From positions 186,001 to 250,000 of the forward strand of contig JABFQP010000002.1 in the NCBI GenBank assembly GCA_019685655.1: a stretch of 64,000 nt of DNA. Reading direction: 5' to 3'. A program made the position numbers and the translations under genes. The stretch is from Candidatus Bathyarchaeota archaeon A05DMB-5 (GTDB taxonomy: Archaea > Thermoproteota > Bathyarchaeia > Bathyarchaeales > Bathycorpusculaceae). This document shows positions 25,402 through 34,453 of the stretch, piece after piece; within the stretch, counting starts at the first letter, position 1; each line of letters opens with the position of its first letter. The notes under the pieces are model-generated. The model was not told the origin of the DNA and searched no databases. It was given only the letters and a program-made list of their open reading frames with translations.

Positions 25402-25533
25402 GAATCATCCCACGTTAGACACTTCTTGAGTGACGCCGCATTTTTATCTGTTTTGGTTAAGCATAACCCTCAACGTTAAGAGCAAATGATATCTGCAATT
25501 TCCAACAAAGAAGAACACAAAGGAAGAGGGAGA

Positions 25534-26421
25534 ATGGCAAAAAGAAAGCTTGAGGGAATTTTTGTTCCACATGTAACGCCTTTCAAACGTGACGGCGGTT
25601 TTGATGAAAAAGCGTTAAGAACATGCGTAAGGTTTTGGCTGGAAAGTGGAATTTCTGGACTTGTGTCATGCGGAAGTAATGGAGAGGCACCTTATCTATC
25701 TAGGGAAGAAAGGAAAAAAGTCATAAAAACAGTGATGGACGAAGTTAGCGAAAAAACAATCGTTATTGCTGGGACGGGTAGCATAAGCACTAGGGAGACT
25801 ATTCTGTTCACAAAGGACGCAAAAGATGCTGGAGTTGATGCAGCGCTGGTGGTCACGCCGTTTTATTTCAAACTTTCAAACAAAGAAGTGTTAAAGCACT
25901 ATGAAGCTTTGCTGAATGCTGTTGACCTTCCAATCATTCTCTACAGCGTCCCAAAATTCACGGGCTATACTCTCGAACCAAACTTAATACAACAACTCGC
26001 ATCAGAACACGAAAATGTTATCGGAGTTAAAGATAGCAGTGGAAACTTCGGCGCTATAACTGAAACTATAAGGTTGGTTGGCAATAAAATCTCGGTTTTG
26101 GCTGGAACAGCCGAGGTAACTCTTCCAACGCTAATCGCGGGTGGAAGCGGCGCAGTGATAGCCGTTGCAAATGTGTTCCCAAAACTATGCAACGAACTTT
26201 ATGAAAGTTTTAAAAGAGGAAACTATGAAAAAGCGGGCAAACTACAGCGGCAAATATCCCACATAAACGAAATACTCGTTAAAAAATACAACCAGCTATC
26301 ATCCATAAAAGAAGCACTAAACATTTTAGGATTACCAGCAGGCTATCCACGAATGCCAGCGTTACCACTGAAGAAGGAAGAGAGAAAAGAAATCAAAGAT
26401 TTTCTGAAAAATTACGCTTAA
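25534..26421 (+). CDS. dapA: DapA-family lyase (dihydrodipicolinate synthase-like)
   Basis: A 295-residue TIM-barrel aldolase of the DapA/NAL superfamily. GIFVPHVTPFKRDGG opens the protein; LVSCGSNGEAPYLSREER is the pyruvate-carboxylate motif; Tyr in LPIILYSVPKFTGY and the Schiff-base Lys in IGVKDSSGN are in place. It may make 4-hydroxy-tetrahydrodipicolinate for lysine, or act on 2-keto-3-deoxy sugars; neighbours do not decide. I use ATG 25534 (upstream GGAAGAGGGAG). A start at 25486 would add 16 charged residues that do not belong to the fold. Confidence 0.85.
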   Translation: MAKRKLEGIFVPHVTPFKRDGGFDEKALRTCVRFWLESGISGLVSCGSNGEAPYLSREERKKVIKTVMDEVSEKTIVIAGTGSISTRETILFTKDAKDAGVDAALVVTPFYFKLSNKEVLKHYEALLNAVDLPIILYSVPKFTGYTLEPNLIQQLASEHENVIGVKDSSGNFGAITETIRLVGNKISVLAGTAEVTLPTLIAGGSGAVIAVANVFPKLCNELYESFKRGNYEKAGKLQRQISHINEILVKKYNQLSSIKEALNILGLPAGYPRMPALPLKKEERKEIKDFLKNYA

Positions 26422-26444
26422 CAACGCGTCTAAGAAAGTTGTAA

Positions 26445-26519
26445 TGGGCCGGACCGGATTTGAACCGGTGACCTTCCGCACGTCAAGCGGATGTCCTAAC
26501 CGAGCTAGACTACCGGCCC
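26445..26519 (-). tRNA. tRNA-Val (GAC)
   Basis: The minus strand folds as a standard cloverleaf: acceptor GGGCCGG/CCGGCCC, D-arm with GGTTAGG, anticodon stem TCCGC/GCGGA around loop TTGACGT (anticodon GAC), T-arm ACCGG-TTCAAAT-CCGGT and discriminator A. CCA is not encoded. No intron. Confidence 0.95.
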
Positions 26520-26635
26520 ACCACGGTATTCCTATTTGATTAGGTTTCTTTTAAAATAGGTTTTCGGTTCACATGGAGGCCAGTCTGCAAGCAAACATTT
26601 TAAGATGTAAAAGGATTAAATGAGCATATATTGAT

Positions 26636-26724
26636 GCCGGGATGGCGGAGTGGATAACGCGCAGGCCTTGAGAGCCTGTGGACCCTTTGGGTCCGCATGG
26701 GTTCGAATCCCATTCCCGGCGCCA
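26636..26724 (+). tRNA. tRNA-Ser (TGA), with encoded CCA
   Basis: A class II tRNA: acceptor GCCGGGA/TCCCGGC, anticodon stem CAGGC/GCCTG around CTTGAGA (anticodon TGA), long variable arm GGACCCTTTGGGTCC, T-arm ATGGG-TTCGAAT-CCCAT and discriminator G followed by genomic CCA. No intron. It lies divergent from tRNA-Val. Confidence 0.96.
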
Positions 26725-26774
26725 AATTACACGAATCATATTTAAATCTTTAGTTGAGCATGCAATGTTGGTAT

Positions 26775-27347
26775 TTACAGCTTTACGCTTATTTCAAGTC
26801 CATCTTCGCGATGGTGTCCTACTGCGGCAGGACCTATGGATTCGAATCTGCTACTATATTTTCCTGAAGACTTTACGTAATCTAAGTAGGATGGCGCATG
26901 CTCTACATTGTCGGCGACTATGACGCTTCCTTTATGGAGTTTCTCCTCAACCAGTCGCAGATAGTCTAGGTACTGCGCTTTATCCGCGTCGATAAAGACC
27001 AAGTCAAACATGCCTTCCAACGTTGGTATAATTTCAATTGCATCGCCGACTAACACTTCCACGGTTGGCGGTATCTCCGCCTTTCTTATGTTCTCTTTCG
27101 CTATCTCTGCGTTGTTGGCATCAATTTCAATAGTGATTAAGTGGGCGTCGCTCCCAAGCTCTTTTCCCATAAGGATTGCCGAGTATCCAATTAGAGTCCC
27201 AATCTCCAAAACGCGTTTAGGTTTGATTTCACGAACAACTTTCACCAGTATTTGACCCCTGTTTGGTCCCACAATAGGAAGAAACCTCCTCCTTCTCGCT
27301 ACACCTTCAATTTCCCTTAAGACCTTCTCTGCCTTGCTCAGAATCAT
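26775..27347 (-). CDS. SAM-dependent O-methyltransferase
   Basis: A 190-residue class I methyltransferase of the O-methyltransferase family 3 type. Motif I is VLEIGTLIGYSAI (about 45-57); acidic EID and DAIEIIPTL follow, with FDLVFIDADKAQYLDYL as the metal/substrate region and VIVADNV near 143. Substrate unknown. The gap 27348-27563 after its start holds nothing that I recognise. Confidence 0.87.
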   Translation of the reverse strand: MILSKAEKVLREIEGVARRRRFLPIVGPNRGQILVKVVREIKPKRVLEIGTLIGYSAILMGKELGSDAHLITIEIDANNAEIAKENIRKAEIPPTVEVLVGDAIEIIPTLEGMFDLVFIDADKAQYLDYLRLVEEKLHKGSVIVADNVEHAPSYLDYVKSSGKYSSRFESIGPAAVGHHREDGLEISVKL

Positions 27348-27563
27348 TTTCCATCAAACCTTGCCTTCACAATCTCCTACTATTCTAACACTTATAGGCA
27401 TTATTTTGACTTGTGTTCTACGATTTTAGATCTGCCGAGAAATTAAATCGAAATGTAAACCTATTCCCCGGCGCTAAAGCAGAACCGTTAATATCGGTTG
27501 ATACTAGAAAGAAAAAATATATGCGGAAAATACTGTCACATGGTGTGTTATTTCTTTAGCTAT

Positions 27564-28553
27564 TTAAATGACTGTTTTAACCGCTTTAATTATTGCTTTT
27601 TCATCGGAAATCACATATTTTTCTAAGGGTGGACTGAAGGGGATTGGCGTGTCTGGCTCTGCCACCCTTTTTATTGGAGCATCTAAATAATCCAAGGCTT
27701 CTTCGGCTACTACTGCCGCAATCTCGGCGCTTACGCCGGCGGTCTTGCAGTCTTCGCTTACTATGATTATTCTTCCCGTCTTTTTGATTGATTTTATTAT
27801 TGTTTGTTTGTCGAGTGGTGTTAGTGTTCTTGGGTCAACAACTTCTACGCTTATGCCTTCTGCCTCAAGCATTTCTGCCGCTTTTAAGGCTTTGTGGACC
27901 ATGTATAAGGTAGCCACTACAGTTACGTCAGCTCCTTCCTTCTTCACGTCTGCCACTCCAAAAGGAACAGTGTATTCTTCTTCTGGAACTTCTCCTTGGA
28001 TTGGATACAAAAGTTTGTGTTCACAGAAGAAAACGGGATTGTTGCCACGTATGGCTGATTTCAAAAGTCCTTTTGCGTCATAAGGCGTTGACGGCGCAGC
28101 CACATACAAACCTGGAACGTGCATAAACCAAGCTTCCAAACTTTGCGAGTGATGGGATGCAATGTTTACGCCAGCTCCGAATGGTGTTCTGATAACAAGA
28201 GGGCAGTTTATTTGACCGCCGAACATGTATCGTATTTTTGCTGCTTGATTTGCAATTTGGTCCATTGCTAAGGCGGTTAAGTCTCCAAACATTATTTCCG
28301 CGACTGGGCGCATGCCCGTTATTGCAGCGCCTACAGCCGTGCCGATTATGGCATTTTCGGATATAGGTGTGTCGCGGACTCTTTCATCTCCGAATTCTTC
28401 CGCCAAGCCCTCGGTTACTTTGAAAGCGCCTCCCCAATATCTGCCGATATCTTCTCCAAGCAGAAAAACTGTTGGGTCTCGGCGCATCTCCTCTTTCAAG
28501 GCTTCTCTTAAAGCTTCTTTATATGTTATTTTTCGCATACTATGCTCCTCCAC
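27564..28553 (-). CDS. 2-oxoacid/acetoin dehydrogenase E1, beta subunit
   Basis: A 329-residue TPP-dependent E1 beta: ITYKEALREALKEEM at the start, GEDIGRYWGGAFKVT, DTPISENAIIGTAVGAA, the FGDLTALAMDQIANQAAK segment and a transketolase C-terminal domain (LTPLDKQTIIKSIKKTGR). With the alpha subunit two bases upstream it decarboxylates pyruvate, a branched 2-oxoacid or acetoin and passes the acyl group to a lipoyl E2. The E2 lies at 40405-41514. No E3 is in the window. Confidence 0.9.
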   Translation of the reverse strand: MEEHSMRKITYKEALREALKEEMRRDPTVFLLGEDIGRYWGGAFKVTEGLAEEFGDERVRDTPISENAIIGTAVGAAITGMRPVAEIMFGDLTALAMDQIANQAAKIRYMFGGQINCPLVIRTPFGAGVNIASHHSQSLEAWFMHVPGLYVAAPSTPYDAKGLLKSAIRGNNPVFFCEHKLLYPIQGEVPEEEYTVPFGVADVKKEGADVTVVATLYMVHKALKAAEMLEAEGISVEVVDPRTLTPLDKQTIIKSIKKTGRIIIVSEDCKTAGVSAEIAAVVAEEALDYLDAPIKRVAEPDTPIPFSPPLEKYVISDEKAIIKAVKTVI

Positions 28554-28555
28554 AA

Positions 28556-29518
28556 TTAGGCGTAAACATCCTCCAACGCTTCTTCTGGCTCGGGAAACGG
28601 GCTTTCTATGGCAAACTTGACTGCTTCTTCAATTTCAACCGAAACTTCCTTTTCAATGTGCTGAATTTCAGTTTCGCTCAACGCCTTTGTATGTATGAGT
28701 TTTTCTTTGAAACGTTTAATCGGGTCTTTTGCCAGCCATTCTGCTACTTCTTCCTTAGGTCTATACCTTGCCGGGTCAACGCGCGAATGCCCCCTGTGTC
28801 TGTAAGTTTTGCATTCAATTAGTGTTGGTCCTTCGCCTTTTCTGGCTCTTTCAACTGCCTTCTCTGTGGCTTCGTAAACTGCTAAGACATCATTGCCGTC
28901 TACAAAAACGCCTGGAATGCAATAAGCTATTGCTCTGTCAGCTATGTTTTCTATGTTCATGACTATTGATTGGCGTGTCCCCATAGCATAGAGGTTGTTT
29001 TCGCAGACGAAGATTACTGGCAGTTTCCATATTGACGCCATGTTTATGCCTTCGTGAAATGTGCCTTGATTTGAAGCGCCTTCCCCGAAGAAACATGCCA
29101 CGACTTGGTTTGTCCGTCTAAGTTTTATTGATAAGCCTGCGCCGACTGCAATGGGTATTCCTGCTCCGACGACTGCGGTTGCGCCTAACATGCCTATTCT
29201 GAAATCTGCTATGTGCATTGAACCGCCTTTGCCTTTGCAGTAGCCTGTTTTTTTGCCTAGAATCTCAGCCATTGTCCGTTTTAAATCAGCGCCTTTTGCT
29301 ATGCAATGTCCGTGTCCTCTATGCGTGCTTGTAATATAGTCGTCCTTGCGAAGGTTACTGCAAACGCCAACTGCCACCGCTTCCTCTCCAGCATAAAGAT
29401 GAATTGTGCCTGGAACAAGATTTTGAGCGTAAAGTTCGAAAACTTTCTCTTCGAAAAGACGAATTTCAAACATTTTTCTAAGCATCTCGGCGAGCTTGTC
29501 TTTTGGCAGATTTAACAT
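28556..29518 (-). CDS. 2-oxoacid/acetoin dehydrogenase E1, alpha subunit
   Basis: A 320-residue E1 alpha: STHRGHGHCIAKGAD, the TPP-binding FFGEGASNQGTFHEGINMA (GDG/GEG...N pattern), CENNLYAMGT and CKTYRHRGHSRVDPA with the conserved arginine-histidine phosphorylation-loop region. Substrate among pyruvate, branched 2-oxoacids and acetoin is undecided. The short chain and the YRHRGHSR motif occur in both acetoin and pyruvate versions. It is divergent from the GTPase gene. Confidence 0.9.
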   Translation of the reverse strand: MLNLPKDKLAEMLRKMFEIRLFEEKVFELYAQNLVPGTIHLYAGEEAVAVGVCSNLRKDDYITSTHRGHGHCIAKGADLKRTMAEILGKKTGYCKGKGGSMHIADFRIGMLGATAVVGAGIPIAVGAGLSIKLRRTNQVVACFFGEGASNQGTFHEGINMASIWKLPVIFVCENNLYAMGTRQSIVMNIENIADRAIAYCIPGVFVDGNDVLAVYEATEKAVERARKGEGPTLIECKTYRHRGHSRVDPARYRPKEEVAEWLAKDPIKRFKEKLIHTKALSETEIQHIEKEVSVEIEEAVKFAIESPFPEPEEALEDVYA

Positions 29519-29637
29519 GCATTTTTTCCCTCAGCGCATTTGGTGAGTTATACTTTTTCATACTTTTATATTATTTGATGATGGAAGCACAAACCATATA
29601 GAATCAGTTATTGTAGTATTCTGTAAAGGAATCCTCT

Positions 29638-30861
29638 ATGCAGAAGTCTTATTCACGCTTGCTTGGCATAGTTGGAAAACCAAACACTGGCAAGTCCACT
29701 TTCTTTTGTGCTGCAACTTTGGCGCCTGCTGAGATTGCAAACTACCCGTTCACGACGATAAAACCGAACAGGGGCGTCGGTTATGTAAGGACCCCGTGTG
29801 TGCATGAGGAATTTAATGTTAAAGATAATCCGGTTAACTCTCTATGCTTGGACGGCGTAAGGCTTATTCCCGTAGAGTTCATTGACTGTGCGGGTCTTGT
29901 TCCAGATGCTTGGAAAGGAAGAGGACTGGGCAATCAGTTTTTGGATGAAATTAGAAAGGCAGACGCTTTAATTCACATCGTTGATGCTTCCGGCGGAACA
30001 GACTGCGAAGGAAGACTATGCAAAGCTGGAGAACATGACCCAGTGGAGGATGTTCGCTTTTTAGAACGCGAAATAACCATGTGGATGGCAAATATACTAA
30101 AACGCGATTGGCCCAAAATCGCTAGAACCGCAGAATCTGAAACAAGAGACCTTTTTTCGATGCTTGAGGAACGGTTAAGTGGTTTGGCAATCCGACGAAG
30201 CCACGTGATTGAGGCAGTTAGAAGGACTGGGTTAAATGCAGAAAAGGCAACGGCTTGGAGTGAAGAAGACTTCCTGAAGTTTGTGGACATGCTAAGGCGA
30301 GTTGCCAAGCCCATGTTAATTGCAGCAAACAAAATAGATGTGCCTCCTGCAGAGGAAAACTTGGAAAGGCTCAAAAAATTGGATTATCTTGTTGTTCCTT
30401 GCTGTGCAGAGGCTGAACTTGCGTTAAGAAGAGGAGCTGAAAAAAAGTTAATAGATTACCGACCTGGAGACTGCAACTTTAAGATACTTACTCCAGAAAA
30501 ATTAACTGAAAGCCAAACCAAAGCGTTGGAGACGATTAGAGAGAAGATTCTTCTCAAATATGGTTCAACTGGCGTTCAAGACGCGATAAACATGGCTTTT
30601 TTCAAACTTTTGAACATGATTACCGTTTATCCTGTAGAGGATTTGGAGCATTTAGCGGACCATAATGGGCGAGTTTTGCCTGACGCTTACCTTGTGCCTT
30701 ATGGGATTACAGCGCGTCAAATGGCTTACTTGATACATACGGAACTTGGGGAAGGTTTCCTCTACGCAGTTGAAGCTAGGCAAAGAAAACGAATTGGAGA
30801 AGACTATCCGCTCAAAGATGGAGACGTCATATCCATTGTGAGCACAAGGAAAAGAGCTTAA
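29638..30861 (+). CDS. YchF/Obg-type GTPase with TGS domain
   Basis: A 407-residue OBG-family protein. G1 is GKPNTGKST (17-25), G2/G3 lies in the PFTTIKPNRGVGY and EFIDCAGLVPDAWKG segments, and G4 is ANKID. A helical insertion follows the G domain and a TGS domain ends the protein (LPDAYLVPYGITARQMAYLIH, then DGDVISIVS). Archaeal YchF-like proteins bind ribosomes and hydrolyse ATP or GTP. The intact NKxD motif favours GTP. Confidence 0.9.
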   Translation: MQKSYSRLLGIVGKPNTGKSTFFCAATLAPAEIANYPFTTIKPNRGVGYVRTPCVHEEFNVKDNPVNSLCLDGVRLIPVEFIDCAGLVPDAWKGRGLGNQFLDEIRKADALIHIVDASGGTDCEGRLCKAGEHDPVEDVRFLEREITMWMANILKRDWPKIARTAESETRDLFSMLEERLSGLAIRRSHVIEAVRRTGLNAEKATAWSEEDFLKFVDMLRRVAKPMLIAANKIDVPPAEENLERLKKLDYLVVPCCAEAELALRRGAEKKLIDYRPGDCNFKILTPEKLTESQTKALETIREKILLKYGSTGVQDAINMAFFKLLNMITVYPVEDLEHLADHNGRVLPDAYLVPYGITARQMAYLIHTELGEGFLYAVEARQRKRIGEDYPLKDGDVISIVSTRKRA

Positions 30862-30982
30862 TCTTCCATTAACTGTTGTATGAACTTGAAAGAGACATTT
30901 CACCCATGGCTGTATAACCCAGACGGCTCTCACAACACACAAACCAAATTCGCATCTAACCCAGACCCTAACTATAGTTTCA

Positions 30983-31006
30983 ACCTATAAATAAGGGGGG
31001 CTATAG
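30983..31006 (+). promoter_or_regulatory. TATA/G-run motif, copy C
   Basis: A CCTATAAATAAGGGGGG core followed by CTATAG, nearly identical to copies A and B. It lies in the 165-bp gap between two convergent genes, where no plus-strand gene follows. A promoter here would make an antisense or non-coding RNA. Confidence 0.4.
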
Positions 31007-31026
31007 CTTCTCCAAGCCTAATATTT

Positions 31027-32130
31027 CTAAAACTCTAACAATTTACCATCCTTGTAAAACAATTTTCCATTCGCGTAAATTTCTCCACTCTTGCGCATAT
31101 CCTTCAAAATATCCCAATGCAAAGCAGACTTATTCAAACCACCAGTGGCAGGAACAGGATTAAATCCCAACGCCATATGCAACGTCCCACCCATCTTCTC
31201 ATCAAACAACATATTCTTTGTAAATCGGCTAATTCCATAATTCGTCCCAATCGCAAACTCTCCAACCCGCTCAGCACCTTCAATCTTCAACAACTGCCGC
31301 AACAACTCCTCACCCTTACCCGCAGAAGCCTTCACAACCCTACCCTTCTCAAAAACAAGCCTAACATCTTCAACCTCACGCCCCATAAAAATCCCAGGGA
31401 ACGTAAACCTAATCTCCCCTTCAACCGAATCCTCCACAGGAGCCGTGAAAACCTCCCCATCCGGCATGTTCTTCTCACCACAACAATTAATCCACTTGCG
31501 TCCTTTCACGCTAAACCGTAAATCAGTATCCTCACCAACAACCCTAATCTCGCTCTTTCCATTTAGAAAACCGCAAATCTTCTCCTGCTCCACCTTAATC
31601 TTCTTCCACTCAGCAATCGGGTCATCCCTATCCACCAAACAAGCACTATAAACAAAATCCTCATACTCCGGCAAAGCCATCTCAGCCTCCTGCGCCTGCG
31701 TAGTAACAGGAAACGGCAAACCAGTCCACCTATACTTCCCTTCAGCTTCGCGCCTAAACAAAATCTCCGCAATCTCCCTTCTAGCAACACTCCGCATTCT
31801 AATCCTAGCAGGATCAATACCCGTCAATTTCTTCGGATTTGGCTCGCAGAAAATTCCGATCATAACATCAAAATGCTCAGCAGCAAAACGGTCAAAAGGC
31901 GAAACAAAAGTCAACTGATGTTCTTTGGCGTATTTAAAAAATGTGTAAACAGTATCCAGATTCGCCATAATCAGTGGATAAGCGTCACTTAACAAACATT
32001 CTCGGTAAATTTCATGCATCAACGGAAAAGCCAAATCACTCCCATTAATCAGAACTTTCTCCTTAGGCTTCACATCAACACTATAATGGACACAAAGCTT
32101 AGCCAACTTGACAACTCTCTCATCAACCAA
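31027..32130 (-). CDS. M29-family aminopeptidase
   Basis: A 367-residue thermophilic-type metallo-aminopeptidase of family M29. Expected metal ligands lie in PDGEVFTAPVEDS, RVGEFAIGTN, GTLHMALG and ALHWDIL. Family members remove N-terminal residues with a two-metal site. A paralogue lies at 33313-34431. The coding strand is strongly G/T-rich. Confidence 0.88.
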   Translation of the reverse strand: MVDERVVKLAKLCVHYSVDVKPKEKVLINGSDLAFPLMHEIYRECLLSDAYPLIMANLDTVYTFFKYAKEHQLTFVSPFDRFAAEHFDVMIGIFCEPNPKKLTGIDPARIRMRSVARREIAEILFRREAEGKYRWTGLPFPVTTQAQEAEMALPEYEDFVYSACLVDRDDPIAEWKKIKVEQEKICGFLNGKSEIRVVGEDTDLRFSVKGRKWINCCGEKNMPDGEVFTAPVEDSVEGEIRFTFPGIFMGREVEDVRLVFEKGRVVKASAGKGEELLRQLLKIEGAERVGEFAIGTNYGISRFTKNMLFDEKMGGTLHMALGFNPVPATGGLNKSALHWDILKDMRKSGEIYANGKLFYKDGKLLEF

Positions 32131-32194
32131 CCAAACACACCAGCCTTAAAGAAAACGATAACAACTTAAACCAGCATAAAACCTTGCCGATAAC

Positions 32195-32704
32195 CTAAAC
32201 GATATACTTATCTGCCTTCTCAAAATCCCTAACAATCTCCATAACTCGCTTTCGAACATTAACACCTTCTAAAGGTATATCCTTAAGCAAAACCCAAGGG
32301 CTTTTCCTCGCAACAAAAGTTGCAACATAATCCTCACCAAAACATTCTCTCGCAACCTTGTACACTAAACGCCTAACCTCAACTTCCGAATACTCGCCCA
32401 ACGCATGCAAATACTCATGTAAAAGCAAATTAAAAACCAAAGCATTCACAATGCGCTTCGACTTAACAGCAGCCTCAACAATCTCCACCAAAGCCCTATT
32501 CAAAACAATATTGTTTGTCCCAACAGAATGATAAGCACCCAACTGCAAAGGCAAATCATCAAGAAAAAGCATCATCCCACCCCTACGCTTATGCAGAGAA
32601 AACTCCACACAATCCCTAACAACATCCCAAACCTCCCCATAACTCTTTGCATTCTCCAAACGACTCCGAAACCTGTCAACAACTGAAGATTCACCATCAC
32701 CCAT
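32195..32704 (-). CDS. Putative zincin (HEXXH) protein
   Basis: A 169-residue protein with HEYLH (96-100) in the helix FNLLLHEYLHALGEYSE, a zinc-peptidase-like active site; the downstream E104 or E107 could be a third ligand. The rest is not recognised. Located between the two M29 aminopeptidase genes, it may be a third peptidase of a peptide-degrading group. It is divergent from the CBS gene. TATATAAAT-like sequence at 32750-32762 fits a promoter for it. Confidence 0.65.
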   Translation of the reverse strand: MGDGESSVVDRFRSRLENAKSYGEVWDVVRDCVEFSLHKRRGGMMLFLDDLPLQLGAYHSVGTNNIVLNRALVEIVEAAVKSKRIVNALVFNLLLHEYLHALGEYSEVEVRRLVYKVARECFGEDYVATFVARKSPWVLLKDIPLEGVNVRKRVMEIVRDFEKADKYIV

Positions 32705-32857
32705 ACCAACAACCCTTCACAACACTTCCAAAATTCCTCACAATCTTATTTATATGCATATAGAGAATTCACGTCCCTAACCCATTTTTGAAACACTAAC
32801 CAAAACAAATAAAACCCCCAACCCAAAACAATTAGTTACCAAAAGGAGCAAAACAAA

Positions 32858-33289
32858 ATGGCAAGCATAATACTCGTCAGAGACGTCATGTCCAAAGACG
32901 TCCGCGTCGTCCGACCAGACACAACCGTCAAAGAAGTCGTCGCCACAATGAACAAATTCAACATAGGCTCAATAATAGTCACCCAAGCAGACAGACCAGT
33001 AGGCATCATAACAGAACGCGACATCCTCAGAAGACTAGTAGAACAATGCCTAGCACCAGAAACCCTAACCGCAAGACAAATCATGACAAGCCCAGTCACA
33101 ACAATAAACGAAAACACAACAATAGAAGAAGCCGCAAAACTCATGGCTAAAAAAAGAATCAAACGACTCCCAGTCACAAACAACAATAAACTCGTCGGCA
33201 TCGTAACCTTCACAGACATAGTAACCAAAGTGCCAACACTACTTTCAATCCTAGAAGAACTTGTCAGACCACACCGCCGCACATACTAA
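32858..33289 (+). CDS. CBS-domain pair protein
   Basis: A 143-residue protein made of two CBS motifs: VRDVMSKDVRVVRPDTTVKE (7-26) with GIITERDILRRL, and ARQIMTSPVTTINENTT with GIVTFTDIV. Such modules bind adenosyl nucleotides and regulate partners; the partner is unknown. AGGAG lies 12 bases before the start. It stands between divergently and convergently placed peptidase genes. Confidence 0.9.
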   Translation: MASIILVRDVMSKDVRVVRPDTTVKEVVATMNKFNIGSIIVTQADRPVGIITERDILRRLVEQCLAPETLTARQIMTSPVTTINENTTIEEAAKLMAKKRIKRLPVTNNNKLVGIVTFTDIVTKVPTLLSILEELVRPHRRTY

Positions 33290-33312
33290 ACCAAAAATAA
33301 TAATCCTTCTTT

Positions 33313-34431
33313 CTACCTTCTAAAAAGTTCCCGAACAAATTTCCCTTCTTTCACAACCAATCTCCCATCAACAGTCACAGTGGGACACTCAACCAAGAAA
33401 TCCCAATGAATACTACTCTCATTCTTACCGCCCAACCACGTATTCTGACCAATCGCCACATGACACGTGCCATACGCTTTCTCCGTTGCAAGAAGCATAT
33501 CACCACACGGATTCGTGCCAAAAGCAAACTCCGCCATACAATACGGATTTCCAGTCGCCTTCTCAAGCCGCGCTTTCAAAAACTCAAATCCCTTCTCAGC
33601 AGAAACAGCAGCCTTTTTCTTTCCTCTAAACTCTATACGAATGTCAGTTGCAACGCTTCCAGGCAAATCTTTAGGACACAAAACACCATAAGCACTTTCT
33701 TCAATAGGCGCCACAAAAACTTCCCCAACCGGCAAATTATGAACATACTGAACTATAGGAATTGACGGCGGAGAAGATTTCCCGTCATCATTAATCCAAT
33801 AGCGATTCTCAGCATGAAATTTCAAATCCGTTCCTCTCGGACAAGTCAAGTGAATTTCGCCCCCTCTTTTCATAAAATTAATCAGTCGCTGTCCCAAATC
33901 GGTTAAAGCATCATAGTCTATGTCTAAAGAAGCAAGGAACATTTCACGCGTTTCTTCATAGGTTTTCCCCAAAGCCTGCGCTTGTTGCAAGTTCGGGTCC
34001 AAAAACGCCACAAGATGGGTCTTCTTTTTTAGGCATAGTTGGAGAATGCTATCAAAAGTCCATTTCGAAATTTTCTGGATTTCCAGTAGCCGCTTTTGCG
34101 TCTCTGACTTTTGATAAATTGAAGTATCAAATCTGCTTCCTCTCATCAAAATAAGCCAATCTGCAACATCAACAATAGCTTCTGGAATTTTAGGCGTTCT
34201 TTCAAAAGCATCTGTTGGAGCTTCTAGAAGCTTAGTGTTTGAGATGTAATCCCCTTCACTTTGAACTAATGTTTCAATTCCTCTAGCTTCGCATTCAGCA
34301 GCAAACGCGTAAGCAAGGTCTAAATTCTCGACACCAGCGCAAAAGACCGCAATCTCACCCCTTTTTATCGGAAGCGCATTATCTATAACTTTCTTGGCAA
34401 CTGTTCTTAGACGTTTTGAAACATAAAACAT
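33313..34431 (-). CDS. M29-family aminopeptidase, second paralogue
   Basis: A 372-residue paralogue of the M29 enzyme at 31027-32130. Shared metal-site segments: VGEVFVAPIEES, MAEFAFGTNP, GTCHVAIG and SSIHWDFLV. The N-terminal half differs more, so substrate preference probably differs. The 3' end is convergent with the CBS gene (23-bp gap); upstream is pyrG, read in the same direction. Confidence 0.86.
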   Translation of the reverse strand: MFYVSKRLRTVAKKVIDNALPIKRGEIAVFCAGVENLDLAYAFAAECEARGIETLVQSEGDYISNTKLLEAPTDAFERTPKIPEAIVDVADWLILMRGSRFDTSIYQKSETQKRLLEIQKISKWTFDSILQLCLKKKTHLVAFLDPNLQQAQALGKTYEETREMFLASLDIDYDALTDLGQRLINFMKRGGEIHLTCPRGTDLKFHAENRYWINDDGKSSPPSIPIVQYVHNLPVGEVFVAPIEESAYGVLCPKDLPGSVATDIRIEFRGKKKAAVSAEKGFEFLKARLEKATGNPYCMAEFAFGTNPCGDMLLATEKAYGTCHVAIGQNTWLGGKNESSIHWDFLVECPTVTVDGRLVVKEGKFVRELFRR

Positions 34432-34453
34432 AGCGTTTCTAACCCACCCACTT

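Noticed and set aside
27460-27480. Short match to the 3' end of tRNA-Ser (ATTCCCCGGCGCT), as an attachment-site remnant
   Set aside because: The match is about 12 bases with an indel and a mismatch, and no integrase gene lies between it and the tRNA.
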